In this document: piece after piece, positions 35,479-44,892 of the stretch
Numbering within the stretch: the first letter of the stretch is position 1
Layout of the letters: every line of letters starts with the position of its first letter
Assembly: GCA_019057865.1 (NCBI GenBank)
Contig: JAHLWP010000001.1
Coordinates: forward strand, 62,001-126,000
Length of the DNA: 64,000 bases
Direction: 5' to 3'
Source of the DNA: Promethearchaeota archaeon
GTDB lineage: Archaea; Asgardarchaeota; Lokiarchaeia; Sigyniarchaeales; SOKP01
The notes under the pieces: model-generated
Databases searched by the model: none
What the model was told of the DNA's origin: nothing
The model's input: the letters and a program-made list of their open reading frames with translations, nothing else
Made by a program: the position numbers and the translations under genes

Positions 35479-35751
35479 ATGCCAAAATTAATAGAGAATA
35501 AAGAGAAAAAGTTCACTCTTTTCTTAAATAAAGATAGATGTGGTGGTTGTAGAGCATGCATAGCTATATGTCCCACAGGCATTTTAGAACTTAGCGATGA
35601 ATTGAACTACAGGATTGCTTACGTTCCAAAAGTTAAAGAAGGCAAAGCAAAGTATTGTACAGGATGCAGAAGGTGTGAATATTGTTGTCCTGATTGGTGT
35701 ATCTATGTTTTAGAAGAAGAGGAAATTCTAGCTGAAAGAGCTAAGACTTAA
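35479..35751 (+). CDS. korD: 2-oxoacid:ferredoxin oxidoreductase delta (ferredoxin) subunit
   Basis: A 90-residue 2[4Fe-4S] ferredoxin subunit with CGGCRACIAICP and CTGCRRCEYCCPDWC motifs. It precedes alpha, beta and gamma subunit genes in the order D-A-B-C found in archaeal KOR operons. It takes electrons from the thiamine-bearing subunits. The stop is within a few bases of the alpha start. Confidence 0.88.
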   Translation: MPKLIENKEKKFTLFLNKDRCGGCRACIAICPTGILELSDELNYRIAYVPKVKEGKAKYCTGCRRCEYCCPDWCIYVLEEEEILAERAKT

Positions 35752-35755
35752 AGAG

Positions 35756-36937
35756 GTGAATAAAACGAATATAAGAAATAATAAAAGATATTTACCAGAA
35801 GGTAAATATGTAATGATGGGAAATGTTGCAATGGCAGAAGGCGCATTAGCTGCTGGGCTGAGTTTTTTTGGAGGTTATCCTATAACTCCTTCAACTGAGG
35901 TCATAGAACATCTTTCCAAGCGGTTGTTAGAGGTTGGAGGAAGTTGTATGCAAATGGAAGATGAATTGGGATCAATAAACGCTGTCATCGGGGCTTCTTT
36001 AGTAGGAGCAAAAGCAATGACTGCTACTTCTGGACCAGGTCTTTCTTTGATGGTTGAAACAATTTCTATGGCAGCAAATCTTGAAATTCCATTTGTTTTA
36101 TGTGATGTTCAGCGAATTGGTCCCGGTAGTCACGGACCCGTAACTGCTCCACATCACAATGATTTAGGACTGATACGCTTTGCTGGTCATGGGGAATTTC
36201 AAGTTATTGCATTAGCACCAATGAACTGCCAAGAACTCTTTGATTTAACAATAGAAGCTTTTAATTTGGCTGAAACTTATCGATGTCCTGTTTTTATTCT
36301 CTCTGATGCCTATTTAGGACATCTTCATGAACCTATTTATATTCCACCAAAAGAAGAAATAATAACAAGAGTTATTAATCGTGAATTACCTCAAGATTAT
36401 ACTAAAAAGTTCTCTTACAAGGATGATAGTACTGGGGAATATATTATCCCAAAACCTCCAATAATCGGTACAGATTATTTTCCACTAATGACTCTTCATC
36501 TACCTCATAATTCTGAAGGTCTTCCAGGAGTTAGTGCATTACAATTCATGGAAATGCTCATTGAAAAGATTAAAACTAATATAGATAAGATTTCTATAAC
36601 CGATGAATATAAATTAGACGATGTAGATATAGTTATCATTGCATATGGTCTACCAGTAAGAGCATGTTATCATGCAGTTGATATAGCCCGGAAGGAAGGA
36701 ATAAAAGTTGGAATATTTAGATTAGTAACAGTATGGCCATTTCCAGATGAAAAAGTAAAGAATGTAGTCAAAAATGCCAGAGCAGTTATTGTGCCAGAGT
36801 TAAATTACACAGGATTCATTGCTGAACAAGTAGAAAGAGTAACTAAACTTGAAACTCCAATAATAAAAATTCCCAAAGTAGGTGTATTACACCATCCAGA
36901 TGATATATTGAAAGTTATAAGAGAGGTGTCAAAATAA
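35756..36937 (+). CDS. korA: 2-oxoacid:ferredoxin oxidoreductase alpha subunit
   Basis: A 393-residue alpha subunit: GNVAMAEGALAAGLSFFGGYPITPSTEVIEHL, MQMEDELGSINAVIGASLVGAKAMTATSGPGLSLM, and C-terminal VPELNYTGFIAEQVERV. With korB and korC it decarboxylates a 2-oxoacid to acyl-CoA and reduces ferredoxin. The 2-oxoglutarate specificity is guessed from the separate-subunit order. The start is uncertain: GTG 35756 is the end of a GAGGTG motif, and an ATG at about 35812 behind AGAAGG would remove 19 residues. Confidence 0.9.
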   Translation: MNKTNIRNNKRYLPEGKYVMMGNVAMAEGALAAGLSFFGGYPITPSTEVIEHLSKRLLEVGGSCMQMEDELGSINAVIGASLVGAKAMTATSGPGLSLMVETISMAANLEIPFVLCDVQRIGPGSHGPVTAPHHNDLGLIRFAGHGEFQVIALAPMNCQELFDLTIEAFNLAETYRCPVFILSDAYLGHLHEPIYIPPKEEIITRVINRELPQDYTKKFSYKDDSTGEYIIPKPPIIGTDYFPLMTLHLPHNSEGLPGVSALQFMEMLIEKIKTNIDKISITDEYKLDDVDIVIIAYGLPVRACYHAVDIARKEGIKVGIFRLVTVWPFPDEKVKNVVKNARAVIVPELNYTGFIAEQVERVTKLETPIIKIPKVGVLHHPDDILKVIREVSK

Positions 36938-37854
36938 TGTCAGGTATGGGTCCAATGTATCCAAAAGAAAAACCTGATCATCCTTATGTCCAATTCTCCA
37001 CGGGAGGATATCTTTTTGGTAATTATAACTCTCTTTTTTGTGCAGGATGTGGTTATGGTATTATAGGGCATATTTTTACTCGTGTATTTGAAGATGAAAA
37101 AATAGAACCAAAATTATTCCCATTAATTATTGGAATTGGTTGTTATACTCAATTAGTAACATTAGTACATCATACTTCTCAAAAATTTTTTGCACTTCAT
37201 GGTCGAGCACCAGCAGTAGCTACAGGGATGAAAATGGCGAATCCTAAATTAAAACCTATTATATTTTCTGGTGATGGAGATTGTTTCGGAATTGGTGGAA
37301 ACCATTTTATCCATATTTGTCGTAGAAATCTTGATTGTGTTATATTTATTTTTAATAATAGTATTTATGGTATGACTGGAGGTCAAGCTGCTCCAACAAC
37401 CTTGTATGGTGCAGAAAGCACAACTACACCATATAAGATGTTTGAAAACAGAACTGATGGTGTAAAACTAGCTTTAGCTGCTGGTGCAACATATATTGCA
37501 AGAACAACGGTAGCACATCCACGAACACTTATGAAATATTTTAGAAAAGCCTTAAAACATAAAGGTACTTCTGTAATTGAAGTAATAACTCCGTGTGTTA
37601 CTTACTTTGGAAGGAAAAATTTAGATCGTTTAGGAGTTGAATATTTAGATATAATAGGTGAAAAAATGGATAATACAGGAAGAATGCTAGATTGGATAAA
37701 AAGGATCAGTGTACGTATCAATCAAGCAAAATTCATGACAGAAGAAGAATTATTCAATAATTATATTATTGGAGAATTCAGATATGACCCTAATAAACCA
37801 GAATATTCTGAAGAATATGCTAAAATTCAAAAAATCGCAATGGAGGAAAAGTAA
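36937..37854 (+). CDS. korB: 2-oxoacid:ferredoxin oxidoreductase beta subunit (TPP-binding)
   Basis: A 305-residue beta subunit with FCAGCGYGIIGHIFTR (cluster/TPP cysteines), TGMKMANPKLKPIIFSGDGDCFGIGG (the GDGD TPP-magnesium motif), and NNSIYGMTGGQAAPTT. Overlaps korA by one base (ATG within the stop region) and follows a GAGAGGTG ribosome-binding motif. It holds the thiamine diphosphate and splits the 2-oxoacid. Confidence 0.93.
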   Translation: MSGMGPMYPKEKPDHPYVQFSTGGYLFGNYNSLFCAGCGYGIIGHIFTRVFEDEKIEPKLFPLIIGIGCYTQLVTLVHHTSQKFFALHGRAPAVATGMKMANPKLKPIIFSGDGDCFGIGGNHFIHICRRNLDCVIFIFNNSIYGMTGGQAAPTTLYGAESTTTPYKMFENRTDGVKLALAAGATYIARTTVAHPRTLMKYFRKALKHKGTSVIEVITPCVTYFGRKNLDRLGVEYLDIIGEKMDNTGRMLDWIKRISVRINQAKFMTEEELFNNYIIGEFRYDPNKPEYSEEYAKIQKIAMEEK

Positions 37855-37857
37855 AAA

Positions 37858-38457
37858 GTGACTCGATATGAAGTCCGAATTTCTGGTTTTGGAGGTCAAG
37901 GTGTCATCACTCTTAGTAAGATGATAATTACAGCAAGTTCTTTATATGAAAATCTAGCAGCAACTCAAACAGAGGCTTATTCTTCTTCAGCTCGAGGAGG
38001 AAGATGCTGGGCAGAGGTAGTAATTGATTTAGATAAAGAAGTTAAAATAATTAATTACCCTAAAGCCTTAAAACCATATGATTTTCTAATAATTCTCTCT
38101 GAAGAATCCGCTAATCTCATTAAACCAGAACATATTAAAAAAGACGAAAGTACAGGATTTTTAATATGGGACCCATCAACAATCAAAAAATTTAGAGCTG
38201 TAAGAAGGATCGATAAAGCATTAAGTATTCCAGCTCAGAAGATAGCGGTTGAGAATTTTGGAAATATCGTTTTTGGAAATTCTATTCTTTTTGGGGCATT
38301 TACTATCCTTTCTGGATTTATTTCTGAAGAATCTGCTATTGAAACTATTAAAAATTTCGTGCCAAGTTCTACATTAGATAAAAATTTGGAAGCATTTGAA
38401 TTGGGGAAAAAAGAAGCTCAAGATTTTTTAAAACAATTAAAAGAGGGTAATGATTAA
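37858..38457 (+). CDS. korC: 2-oxoacid:ferredoxin oxidoreductase gamma subunit
   Basis: A 199-residue gamma subunit: EVRISGFGGQGVITLSKMII at the start and TQTEAYSSSARGGRCWAEVVI, both family hallmarks. GTG start. Overlaps the following FrhB-PyrK fusion gene by eight bases, so the fusion protein is translationally coupled to the oxidoreductase. Confidence 0.92.
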   Translation: MTRYEVRISGFGGQGVITLSKMIITASSLYENLAATQTEAYSSSARGGRCWAEVVIDLDKEVKIINYPKALKPYDFLIILSEESANLIKPEHIKKDESTGFLIWDPSTIKKFRAVRRIDKALSIPAQKIAVENFGNIVFGNSILFGAFTILSGFISEESAIETIKNFVPSSTLDKNLEAFELGKKEAQDFLKQLKEGND

Positions 38458-40276
38458 AATGTTCATTGAGAAATTCCAAAAAGGGTGGCAAGAATTAGAT
38501 TCTGAAATTATAAAATCAGGTAAATGCCTATATTGTGGGGCTTGTGGAGCATTTTGTAGTAATATAAAATTTGATAGTGAAAAAGAAATACCTGTTGAAG
38601 ATGGTTCTTGTAAAGATGTAAGTACCTGTCGGGATGGTTTTGGACTATGTTATAATATATGTCCTAAAACTGGAACTGATCAGATTCCATTATCATTATT
38701 AGATAAATGGGTATTTGCAAAAGAACAAGAGAAAATTCTAGGGCACTATATTGAAATTTTTTCTTCAAGAATAACAGATTCAGCGCGCGAGAAAATGCCT
38801 ATGGAAGCTGGACCATTAACAGCATTATTATGGATTGCAATGGAGAATAAACTAATAGATTCAGCAATTATTACTGATAAGGATGAAAATTTTAACCCTT
38901 TTCCTATTATTGCTTCGAATCAAAATGAGTTATTTAAGGGAATTGGGTATAAACCAAGCCAGAATCCAATACTTTCATTAATAGGCGAAGCGATAAATAA
39001 AGAATTTATAGATATTGCTGTTGTAGGAACTCCATGTCAGATTCAAGGTTTAAAAAAATTACAAAATCATCCAAGATTTGATTATGAAGCATATGATTTG
39101 ATTTCATTAGCAATTGGAACTTTTTGTTTTGGCACATTTCATAATCAAAAATTATTAGAATATTATAAGGAGTTTAATATAAATTCAAGTGAAATCCAAA
39201 GGATTTTTACTGATAGAAATAATTTCAAATTGAAGATTAGGACAAATTCAAAAACCTATGAAATTCCTTATAATCATTTATATGATAAAGCTATAAGAAA
39301 TGCTTGTTTTGCTTGTTCTGATTATACTGCCTCATTTGCAGATATTTCTGTAGGTGAAATAGGTAGTGAAAGTGAATGGAAAACCGTTATAATTAGAACC
39401 CCAAGGGGAAAAGAAATTTTTGATCTTGCTGTTAACCATGGAATTCTTGAAGTAAAACCTCTGGAAAAAGATAATGAAGAATTGATAATAGATTTAACTA
39501 GGAATAAAACAGAAATTGTAACTATTGAATCAATAATAGAGCACTCTTCTGAGATTAAGAGTTTTTATTTTAGGAATCCTAGAATTGCTACAGCTTATAG
39601 ACCAGGAAATTTTGTTATTCTCTGGTTACCTGATGTCGACTTTTTGCCAATGTCAATCTCTAATGTTGATGGTAACTTAATTGAAATAACCGTACAAAAA
39701 ATTGGAGAAGGAACATCTAAATTATTTGAAAAAAATATAGGTGATAAGATTGGTATAAGAGGTCCATTTGGCAATTCATGGAATTATGAAGATGCTTCGA
39801 ATATACTTATAGTTGGTGGAGGTATGGGAATTGCTGCTCTTACTTCATTGATTGAACCATTAAAACAAAATAAGAAAAATATTTTTGTGGCAATTGGAGC
39901 GAAAGATGAACCTTCCTTAATTCTTGTTGATAGGTTAATTGATCTAATTCCTAATACTTTATGCAGTACTGATGATGGATCAGTAGGAAGAAAATGTTTT
40001 GTCACTGATACAATCGAAGAGATCATTAAGAAAGAAAAGATCGATTTAATTTTAACATGTGGTCCAGAAGTTATGATGAAACGAGTACTTGAGATTGCAG
40101 AATCTTATAATGTTGAGATTCAAGCATCATTAGAGAGAAAAATGAAATGTGGAATTGGTTTATGCGGTTCATGTTGTCTTGGCACAGATAATAATATTTC
40201 TGTTTGTAAAGACGGTCCAATATTTAATTCAAAACAATTGAAAGAATTTTTTAGGTTTGGAACGTATATTAAGTGA
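38450..40276 (+). CDS. Fusion of F420-hydrogenase beta (FrhB)-like and PyrK/FNR-like electron-transfer modules
   Basis: A 608-residue fusion. Residues about 20-80 hold CLYCGACGAFC and further cysteines; together with PMEAGPLTALLWIAMENKLI, VVGTPCQIQGLKKL and the CFACSDYTASFADISVGEIG segment they define the FrhB/FpoF family that reacts with coenzyme F420. From about residue 345 comes a PyrK-type reductase: FAD region YRPGNFVILWLPD-LPMSIS, nucleotide loop ILIVGGGMGIAAL, and a [2Fe-2S] motif CGIGLCGSC ending in VCKDGP. So it carries centres for F420, iron-sulfur and NAD(P)H-type transfer in one chain. Coupled to korDABC, it probably moves electrons between reduced ferredoxin, F420 and NAD(P)H. 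That role is inference. Confidence 0.85.
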   Translation: MIKMFIEKFQKGWQELDSEIIKSGKCLYCGACGAFCSNIKFDSEKEIPVEDGSCKDVSTCRDGFGLCYNICPKTGTDQIPLSLLDKWVFAKEQEKILGHYIEIFSSRITDSAREKMPMEAGPLTALLWIAMENKLIDSAIITDKDENFNPFPIIASNQNELFKGIGYKPSQNPILSLIGEAINKEFIDIAVVGTPCQIQGLKKLQNHPRFDYEAYDLISLAIGTFCFGTFHNQKLLEYYKEFNINSSEIQRIFTDRNNFKLKIRTNSKTYEIPYNHLYDKAIRNACFACSDYTASFADISVGEIGSESEWKTVIIRTPRGKEIFDLAVNHGILEVKPLEKDNEELIIDLTRNKTEIVTIESIIEHSSEIKSFYFRNPRIATAYRPGNFVILWLPDVDFLPMSISNVDGNLIEITVQKIGEGTSKLFEKNIGDKIGIRGPFGNSWNYEDASNILIVGGGMGIAALTSLIEPLKQNKKNIFVAIGAKDEPSLILVDRLIDLIPNTLCSTDDGSVGRKCFVTDTIEEIIKKEKIDLILTCGPEVMMKRVLEIAESYNVEIQASLERKMKCGIGLCGSCCLGTDNNISVCKDGPIFNSKQLKEFFRFGTYIK

Positions 40277-40304
40277 CTAAAAATAAGATAAATCGAACTT
40301 ATTT

Positions 40305-40320
40305 GGAAATTCTTTTTTTT
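40305..40320 (+). terminator. T-tract terminator after the KOR operon
   Basis: A run of eight T follows the KOR operon by about 35 bases, running into the end of the convergent ABC permease gene. Consistent with archaeal T-tract termination. Confidence 0.4.
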
Positions 40321-41914
40321 ATTCAATCTTACTTATTTTTTTAATCCCAAAAAACAATAAGGGAACAGCAATTCCAGCCGAAAGTAATAACATTGGACTT
40401 AGAAAGTAAAATTTTACTAATTCTGGAGATGATGGTGGAGTAAACATGATTATTAGAAACATAAAAAGAAATTGGAAGGGAACCATTTGAAGAACCATTA
40501 AAATAAGATTATTAGTTGTCATTGTACGACCTTTCTCCTCAAATGAAGGAGAAAAACACTGAATACCAACTGCTTGAGATATAACTACTTGACAATAAAT
40601 TAGATAAAAACAAAAGAAAAAGATAATCGTAAAAACATCAAATTCAAAAAAGATAGTGAAAAAAATTGTTAGACCAATAGTCATAAATACATTAAAAATT
40701 AACATTGCTAACATATAAGAATAAACTAGTGAATGAATGTTTCGAGGGCTTCTTTTATAGACCCAAATAAGATCTTTTGAACCAACAAAAATGTAACTAC
40801 CGAAAAGTAAGCCATACATCATACCGCCACTATAAATTAACATTACAACTATTAATGATTCACCAATTATTTCTGTACCCATAGTAAAAGAAAAAACAAC
40901 TCCCAATACACCTACTAGTCCAGATGCATAAGCAATTTTCATAATAGTTTCTCTTCTTCTTAAAAATTCTTTTAACTGAGTAATTATTAATCCTTCCCAT
41001 TTATGTCCTGTGAATTTCCTGATTAATAAATAAAATTTATTTTCTCTTTCAATTATGGTAGTCATTTTTTCTATACCTCCCTCTACAGTAAAGAATTTAT
41101 TAGCCCTTTTATATGATAGGTATAGAATAATGAGGGGAACAAATATAGCAAGAGCGCTACTATACCATATATTCAAAAAGTATCTATTTGTCAAATTATA
41201 GTCTATAAAGTATAGTATAATATTAGAAAACCATAAAGAAGGATAAAGAATTAGCCAATTTCTTAATTGTGGGTTATTAATAAGGTAATTAAACAAAAAT
41301 TGTAAAGAATAGATTATAGCCACCATTGCTATTGAAAGGAGAAATATTAAAACCTTTCCTAAATCTCTTGCACGCTCACTTTTCGCAATCTTATGTTCAA
41401 GCCAGGACGAAACAATTGAACCTAGAAGAGCAGCAAATATTACCATCCCAAAAATACATATGTAGATTATAATATATTGAATAGGAGTAAGGGCTATAAT
41501 TGGATTTAACATTCCTATTATTATTGGGCCTATCAATAAAATAATAGCTGAATAGATAGGAAATTTTCCAATAAATTCTCCTAAAAAAATATCTCCAGAT
41601 GTAGCAGGAGACGCTAATAAAATCTCTTTAAAGCCAATTTCAGTCCTTCTATAAACAGTATTTAATGGATATATAAAAATAAAGAGAAAGAAAGTCATCA
41701 TACCATACTCAATAATAAGAGCAACAGCTAATAGAATTTCAGGAATTTGATCAATTAAAGTTGGCATAAAGAGATTAAAAATGGCTGGACATAAAAAGAA
41801 TGCCCATATTGCTAACAAAGAGTATAATGTTATGAAAAATAGCACTCTATGCTTTCGAAAAAGGCTTGTTCTCAGCCTAAGTTCATTTTTAGCTATTACT
41901 TTCCAGAGGACCAT
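40319..41914 (-). CDS. ABC-2 type transporter permease
   Basis: A 531-residue membrane protein with about twelve TM segments arranged as two sets of six, and a cytoplasmic loop (IIEREN-LLIRKFTGHKWEGLI) in the middle. A GFKEILLASPATSGDIFLGEFIGKFP segment resembles the coupling region of ABC-2 export permeases. It follows the ATPase gene (41924-42745) by nine bases. The substrate is unknown. Confidence 0.8.
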   Translation of the reverse strand: MVLWKVIAKNELRLRTSLFRKHRVLFFITLYSLLAIWAFFLCPAIFNLFMPTLIDQIPEILLAVALIIEYGMMTFFLFIFIYPLNTVYRRTEIGFKEILLASPATSGDIFLGEFIGKFPIYSAIILLIGPIIIGMLNPIIALTPIQYIIIYICIFGMVIFAALLGSIVSSWLEHKIAKSERARDLGKVLIFLLSIAMVAIIYSLQFLFNYLINNPQLRNWLILYPSLWFSNIILYFIDYNLTNRYFLNIWYSSALAIFVPLIILYLSYKRANKFFTVEGGIEKMTTIIERENKFYLLIRKFTGHKWEGLIITQLKEFLRRRETIMKIAYASGLVGVLGVVFSFTMGTEIIGESLIVVMLIYSGGMMYGLLFGSYIFVGSKDLIWVYKRSPRNIHSLVYSYMLAMLIFNVFMTIGLTIFFTIFFEFDVFTIIFFFCFYLIYCQVVISQAVGIQCFSPSFEEKGRTMTTNNLILMVLQMVPFQFLFMFLIIMFTPPSSPELVKFYFLSPMLLLSAGIAVPLLFFGIKKISKIE

Positions 41915-41923
41915 TATTATCTT

Positions 41924-42745
41924 CTATCTTCTTTTCTTCCTTTTCTTTTTTATATCTTTTTCGCTATTATTTGGAGCTTTCTCCCTCCAAGCTAATAAAT
42001 CTTCGATACGAGTGGCACCCATAATTTTTAAATATGCATCTTCTAAATCTTCTGCGTTTGCAGAATCAATAATTTCTTTTGGACTTCCCTCAACTTTTAA
42101 AACTCCTTTATCAATAATCCCTATTAGGTCACATAATTCTTCAGCAGCATCAAGAAGATGAGTACAGATGAAAATAGTCTTATCAGCTTTTTTAGCAAGA
42201 TCAGATATAAGATCTTTTACCATTCTAGTTGCTGCGGGATCTAAGTTTGAAGTGGGTTCATCCAAAAATATTATTTTAGGATCTTGAATCAAGGCAGCAC
42301 ATAAACATACCTTTTGTTTCATACCTCTTGAATAACCTTCTAAAAGATCATTTTCACGCCCTTCTAAATCAAAGAGATCTAAAAATTCTTCAATACGGGA
42401 GGAGATAACTTCCTTAGGTAAATAATATAATTCTCCAACAAATTCTAAGAATTCTTTAGCTGTTAATTTTTGATATAAACCAGGAGATTCTGGTAAAAAA
42501 CCACAATTTATTTTAACTTGTTGGCTTTCAGTTATAATATCATAACCTACAACTTTAGCCGTCCCTGAAGTAGGAGAAATTATTGAATTTAACATTCGGA
42601 CGGTAGTAGTTTTCCCAGCTCCATTAGGACCTAATAATCCATAGGTTATACCATAGCGTATTTTCAAATTAAGATCTTTTACAGCAACTACACTCCCAAA
42701 ATCCTTTGTAAGGTTTTGAGTTGTGATTGCATAATCATCTGAAAT
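41924..42745 (-). CDS. ABC transporter ATP-binding protein with apparent AUU start
   Basis: An ABC-2 exporter ATPase: Walker A LLGPNGAGKTT, Q-loop LPESPGLYQ, signature YSRGMKQKV, Walker B IIFLDEPTSNLD, and H-loop CTHLLD. The track begins at TTG 42667, inside the first strand. The same frame upstream encodes the missing conserved start (YAITTQNLTKDFGSVVAVKDL) but contains no ATG, GTG or TTG before the in-frame stop at 42764-42766. An ATT at 42745, eight bases after AAAAGG, is the best-placed start and would give 273 residues. Alternatives are another near-cognate codon or a sequence error. The C-terminus is basic (KKKRKKRR). Confidence 0.82.
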   Translation of the reverse strand: MSDDYAITTQNLTKDFGSVVAVKDLNLKIRYGITYGLLGPNGAGKTTTVRMLNSIISPTSGTAKVVGYDIITESQQVKINCGFLPESPGLYQKLTAKEFLEFVGELYYLPKEVISSRIEEFLDLFDLEGRENDLLEGYSRGMKQKVCLCAALIQDPKIIFLDEPTSNLDPAATRMVKDLISDLAKKADKTIFICTHLLDAAEELCDLIGIIDKGVLKVEGSPKEIIDSANAEDLEDAYLKIMGATRIEDLLAWREKAPNNSEKDIKKKRKKRR

Positions 42746-42915
42746 ATATATCGCCTTTTCAATTCATTTATTAATTTTATATTTCAAAATCTTCTTTTAC
42801 AAATAAATCTTATTTGAGGGATTTAGAAAGAATTATTTCCATCCATTTCAATTTCTTTTAATGAAAAGATTCAATTCAATTAATTTTAATATTTCTCGAC
42901 TTTTACATATTTATC

Positions 42916-43875
42916 TTGCAGAGTGAAAATTTAAAAAAAGGCTTAATTTTTGGAACCATTGGAGTTGTTTTTGTTGGTTTACAACCAATTGTCGCAATAT
43001 TAAGACCTTCTGCCATGGATGCATTTCTATTTGCAGCTATGACCTGTTTAGTTGAAACAGCTATATTTTTCCCTTTAATGTTAATAGAGATTAAAAAAAG
43101 AAATTCAAATAAAAAAAATGAAGTTGATGATATAGAATTGGGGATCTCTATTTTAAAGGGTTGGAAAAATAATCTTTGGCTTTTAGTTTTTATAGGGATT
43201 ATCTTTGGAATTAACCAAGTTTTGTTTTTTATAGGGTACGAACTAGCAGGAGCTATAAATGGATCACTAACCCAAAAAACTACCGTCTTTTTTTCATTAA
43301 TTTTTGGATATATAATCTTGAGTGAAAGAATCACAAAATTACAAATAATATTCTCATTTGTCTTATTTTTAGGATTGAGTATAGGCATAACACAATTTTT
43401 TACTCTTTTTGAAATTAATATTACTATATTATATGGTGTGTTAATCTTATTGTTAATAAGTTGTTTATGGATGTTTGGGCATACTATGACTAAACCAATC
43501 TTTAACAGGAATGAAGTTACTCCTATTCAAATGGTTTTCCTTAGAAATAGTCTCTCAGGTCTAATTTTAATTCTTACTTATCTATTAATCTTTCCAATAG
43601 AAAACTTTAAAGTATTATCAGATTTCGACAATCAGGTTTCCTTTATTCTCATGGGAGCAGTCTATGGATCAGGACTTTTTTGTTGGTATAAAACGCTCTC
43701 GTATCTTGATGTGTCTAAAGCGAGTATAGTTTTTGCTCCTACTCCTGTTACCTCTGCTATATTTGCAACAATTATTCTGGGAGAAGTTTTTACGATACCT
43801 CACTTATTTGGGACTATCCTTGTTATAGTATCTATTATAATAATCGTAAGACAAAAAAGAAGTCAAGAAGCCTAA
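42916..43875 (+). CDS. EamA/DMT-superfamily permease
   Basis: A 319-residue protein with ten predicted TM helices in two halves of five, the drug/metabolite transporter pattern (for example GYELAGAINGSLTQKTTVFFSLIFGYIILSERI and the second-half SYLDVSKASIVFAPTPVTSAIFATIILGE). TTG start without a ribosome-binding site, perhaps leaderless. The substrate is unknown. Divergent from the ABC exporter. Confidence 0.85.
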   Translation: MQSENLKKGLIFGTIGVVFVGLQPIVAILRPSAMDAFLFAAMTCLVETAIFFPLMLIEIKKRNSNKKNEVDDIELGISILKGWKNNLWLLVFIGIIFGINQVLFFIGYELAGAINGSLTQKTTVFFSLIFGYIILSERITKLQIIFSFVLFLGLSIGITQFFTLFEINITILYGVLILLLISCLWMFGHTMTKPIFNRNEVTPIQMVFLRNSLSGLILILTYLLIFPIENFKVLSDFDNQVSFILMGAVYGSGLFCWYKTLSYLDVSKASIVFAPTPVTSAIFATIILGEVFTIPHLFGTILVIVSIIIIVRQKRSQEA

Positions 43876-44074
43876 ATATATGAGATAATTCTTAAATTTA
43901 TATAATAAAAATAATATATATATTTTTATATATAGATTAAATTAGATTTCAACTTGAAAATTGAATATTTTTTCATATTCAAAAAGTAATCATAATATTT
44001 AAATATAGAATTATATAGAATTATATGAAGAAATATATTCCTTAATAACATATAGAATAAAATATTCTTTTATT

Positions 44075-44878
44075 ATGATTAGGATGTTAAATAATGAAGT
44101 AGTTGTTGTTAAGAATTTAAAAAAGTTTTTTGGTGAAACTAAGGCTGTAAATGGAATTTCCTTTAATGTTCATCAAGGAGAGATTTTTGGTCTCTTAGGT
44201 CCTAATGGTGCTGGTAAGACTACCACTATCAAATTATTATTAGGTTTACTAGAACCTAATGAGGGAGAAATGAGCATTTTTGGATTAAATCCTGAAAGAG
44301 AAGAAGTCCAAATTAAACGTAGAATTGGATATGTTTCAGAAGAACCCCTTATTTTCAAATCACTCACACCAAAAGATCTATTTAACTTTATAGCATCCAT
44401 CCGTGGATTAGAAGAAGAAGCAACCACTGAACGTGCCAGAGAGTATTTAGAAAGTCTAGATGCCATTGAATATTATGATCAATTAATTGCTACTTTATCA
44501 CACGGGAATAAGCAAAAATTGCAAATTGTTGCTGCAATATTACATGAGCCTGATTTACTTATTTTAGATGAGCCCATCGCTGGTCTTGACGCTAAATCTG
44601 TTAGAGTAGTCAAAGAGGTACTGGATCTACATGTTGAAAATGGTGGTTCGGTTCTATTTTCAACTCATATAATGGAAATCGCTCAAAATCTATGTGATCG
44701 AATAGCTATCATAAATAAGGGTAAAATTGTAGGAATTGGTACTTTTGAAGAACTGCGTCATCAAGCTAATAAAGTTGGAGCGAGTTTAGAAGATGTATTT
44801 TTACGTCTTACTGAACAAGATACTTCAGTAAATGAGATTGTTAAAAAATTACGGGCATCGGCTAAGAAGAAAAAATAG
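44075..44878 (+). CDS. ABC transporter ATP-binding protein
   Basis: A 267-residue ABC-2 exporter ATPase with Walker A LLGPNGAGKTT, Q-loop VSEEPLIF, signature LSHGNKQKL, Walker B LLILDEPIAGLD and STHIMEIA H-loop. The upstream 199 bases are nearly pure A/T with several TATA-like elements and hold no other feature. It is followed 14 bases later by the permease-protease fusion, forming an NatAB-like pair. Confidence 0.92.
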   Translation: MIRMLNNEVVVVKNLKKFFGETKAVNGISFNVHQGEIFGLLGPNGAGKTTTIKLLLGLLEPNEGEMSIFGLNPEREEVQIKRRIGYVSEEPLIFKSLTPKDLFNFIASIRGLEEEATTERAREYLESLDAIEYYDQLIATLSHGNKQKLQIVAAILHEPDLLILDEPIAGLDAKSVRVVKEVLDLHVENGGSVLFSTHIMEIAQNLCDRIAIINKGKIVGIGTFEELRHQANKVGASLEDVFLRLTEQDTSVNEIVKKLRASAKKKK

Positions 44879-44892
44879 CAGGGAAACTAAAG

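Noticed and set aside
42903-43388. 161-residue minus-strand ORF opposite the DMT permease
   Set aside because: Shadow of a membrane protein gene with no independent support.
43876-44074. Very A/T-rich tract, considered as a replication origin
   Set aside because: No origin-recognition repeats or cdc6 gene nearby; ordinary promoter-type low-complexity DNA.
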